Source: Oscillospiraceae bacterium
GTDB taxonomy: Bacteria; Bacillota; Clostridia; Saccharofermentanales; Saccharofermentanaceae
Assembly (NCBI GenBank): GCA_902767145.1
Contig: CACXGG010000238.1
Span: 1 to 6,674 of the forward strand
Reading direction: 5' to 3'
Length of the DNA stretch: 6,674 nucleotides
A program made the translations under genes and the position numbers. Below, piece by piece: positions 5,136 to 6,674 of this stretch; position 1 is the first letter of the stretch; the number at the start of each line of letters is the position of its first letter. The notes under the pieces were generated by a model. It worked only from the letters and a program-made list of their open reading frames with translations, was not told the origin of the DNA and made no database searches.

Positions 5136-6674
5136 ATTTGTTCTTATCTTTATTTTTCTTGGAAAGCTGTTCCTTGTTCCTGATGGTGGGGATCTTTATT
5201 ATGAACCTTGCTCCGCCTTCAGGCTTGTTCTCTGCTGAGACCTCTCCGCCGTGCTCTTCGGCGATGGACTTAACAAGGGCAAGACCGATTCCATGCTTTC
5301 CCTCGTTGCCGGTGGCGAAACGTGAGAAGAGCTTGTTCATGACGTCGTCACTGATACCGGGGCCGTCATCGGAAATATCGAATACCACTTTTCCGTTTTC
5401 CTCTGTGCAGATAAAGGTTACTTCCTTGGTTGCATAGCGCAGGCAGTTGGAGAAGATATTTTCCAGCATCCTTATAAGATCGCTCTCATTTCCCATGACA
5501 TAGGCATTCTTGACATTGATGTCATTTCTCAGGGATTTGCCGTTATGAAGAAAACCTCCCCTGACCTTATCGATTATAAGTTCTGACAGGTCAACTGCAT
5601 TGAGGGGCTCTTTCTTTACTTCGTAGTTTCCGCTCCTGGACATATCCATCTTGGAGATGGAGAGGAGGTTTTCGACAAGGGTGGAGAGCCTGGTGGTCTC
5701 ATCGATGATAACGTCAACTGCCTCACCGGCCTTATCCTCATCGAAAACGCCGTATTTGATACCCTCGGCATATCCCTGGATGGACATGAGGGGAGTCCTG
5801 AGCTCATGGGATGCGTTCTGGAAGAATGTCTTCTGCTCGCGGTCCGTATCCTCAAGTCTTTCGGCCATTCCGTTCATGACCTCTCCCAGGTCTGACAGCT
5901 CGCGGCTGACTATATGGCCGGTAAGGGGAGAGAAGTCTCCTTTACCGACACGTCCCGCAAACCTTGCCAGCTTTCTGGTGGAAAAGTAAAGGGGGAAAGC
6001 AACGATAAAGCTGATGATGGCAGAAGCCAGGATGGAAAGAAGGATAGACCTTACGAGAGCCACGTTCATGGCACTTGAGAAGGAATAATAAGCATTTGAA
6101 TTAACATATATAAGAAGATAGTAGGGTTCATATGAATGAGCCTCGCTCTCTTCCTCGGATTCGTAGTACTCAACACTTACGAACCTGTAGTAGATCATAT
6201 CGTTATTTACTGCAGCTACCCTGGTGGTACCGTCAGTGCTTATTCCGTCAGCCTCATAGATCTGGTTCAGTACATCCGAACTTCTTGTGGCGGCGGATAC
6301 TGAATAAGCCGCTGTAGGCCAGAGGATGGAGGGACCGCTTTCACTTACGGAATCATTTGTAAACAGGATGATGGATGCATCATTTGAAAGATCAGTTGAT
6401 GAAACGATGGCATTAAGAAGGGTCTTCTTGATGTCATCGGCATTTCCGGCTTCGGGATCGATGGATGTCCTGAAAGCCTCAGCGAAGGTCTGGCAGGAGT
6501 TCACGGCACTCTTGATCCTGTCGTCACACTCTTTTGCGATCAGCGTTTGTATGATGATATGGCTGGAAAAACCGATAACGAAGACTGTAAGCAGTGTTAT
6601 CAGTATAAGGGAAGAGTAGATATGCAGGGCAACGGGTATCCTGGATCGCGAAAGATATCTTTTTCGTGAGCCCA
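5134..6674 (-). CDS. Two-transmembrane sensor histidine kinase (5' end outside window)
   Basis: A membrane sensor kinase of a two-component system; 512 residues are visible and the frame stays open to the right edge, so the start is outside. Numbering from the first full codon (6670-6672): a basic stretch (RKRYLSRSR), membrane helix 1 at about 13-36, an extracytoplasmic sensor region at about 37-205, membrane helix 2 at about 206-231, a HAMP linker at about 228-281, then the HisKA domain with phospho-acceptor His289 in NASHELRTPL. The ATPase domain shows the N box (ENIFSNCLRYA, Asn405/Asn409), G1 box SDDGPGIS (about 434-441), F box KLFSRFATG and G2 box GKHGIGLAL (458-466). The kinase is therefore likely active. 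A GTG at 6502-6504 is not the start, since it would delete helix 1. The partner response regulator is expected upstream, beyond the window. The sensor region is not recognised, and the stimulus is unknown. The C-terminal tail is Lys/Asn-rich, encoded opposite the rny terminator T-tract. Confidence 0.93.
   Translation of the reverse strand, partial: GSRKRYLSRSRIPVALHIYSSLILITLLTVFVIGFSSHIIIQTLIAKECDDRIKSAVNSCQTFAEAFRTSIDPEAGNADDIKKTLLNAIVSSTDLSNDASIILFTNDSVSESGPSILWPTAAYSVSAATRSSDVLNQIYEADGISTDGTTRVAAVNNDMIYYRFVSVEYYESEEESEAHSYEPYYLLIYVNSNAYYSFSSAMNVALVRSILLSILASAIISFIVAFPLYFSTRKLARFAGRVGKGDFSPLTGHIVSRELSDLGEVMNGMAERLEDTDREQKTFFQNASHELRTPLMSIQGYAEGIKYGVFDEDKAGEAVDVIIDETTRLSTLVENLLSISKMDMSRSGNYEVKKEPLNAVDLSELIIDKVRGGFLHNGKSLRNDINVKNAYVMGNESDLIRMLENIFSNCLRYATKEVTFICTEENGKVVFDISDDGPGISDDVMNKLFSRFATGNEGKHGIGLALVKSIAEEHGGEVSAENKPEGGARFIIKIPTIRNKEQLSKKNKDKNK

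Noticed and set aside
1..6674. Novel mobile, defence or retron-like system
   Set aside because: Every long frame on a real coding strand matches a known housekeeping or signalling family, gaps are under 110 nt, and no inverted repeats, attachment sites or repeat arrays are seen.

Overview
The window looks like chromosomal DNA from a low-to-mid GC Firmicute, most likely a member of the Clostridia. The reasons are the compact nadK-argR-recN cluster, an AhrC-type arginine repressor, an RNase Y with the Bacillus-type architecture, strong GGAGG-type ribosome binding sites, SigA-like promoters in AT-rich gaps, and frequent AGG/AGA and ATA codons. I cannot name a genus. There are no phage, transposon, tRNA, rRNA or CRISPR signatures. 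The DNA is almost fully coding; the only gaps are about 108 nt (3372-3479) and 91 nt (5043-5133).

Left part, + strand (1-2480): the 3' end of NAD kinase, then argR (20-nt overlap) and recN (2-nt gap). These form one translationally coupled operon, as seen in many Clostridia. Next comes an RluD-family rRNA pseudouridine synthase on the - strand (2430-3371). Its tail runs 51 nt into the 3' end of recN, so the two genes converge with no intergenic terminator.

Middle (3372-5042): a short AT-rich region drives rny to the right and the pseudouridine synthase to the left, apparently from overlapping promoters. rny encodes a 520-residue RNase Y with a membrane anchor, coiled coil, KH and HD domains. 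It ends before a strong intrinsic terminator at 5105-5135.

Right part, - strand (5134-6674): a two-transmembrane sensor histidine kinase whose N-terminus lies beyond the right edge. Its reading frame is open to the edge and includes the first membrane helix, so a start at the internal GTG (6504) would be wrong. Its stop codon lies in the T-tract of the rny terminator.

Functionally the window combines cofactor synthesis, arginine regulation, recombination repair, rRNA modification, mRNA decay and signal sensing. These are ordinary housekeeping genes. I found no convincing undescribed system. The points worth a second look are the gene-end overlap, the opposed promoters, the start-site corrections, the reiterated ATTGGCT motif at the start of rny and the unassigned sensor domain of the kinase.
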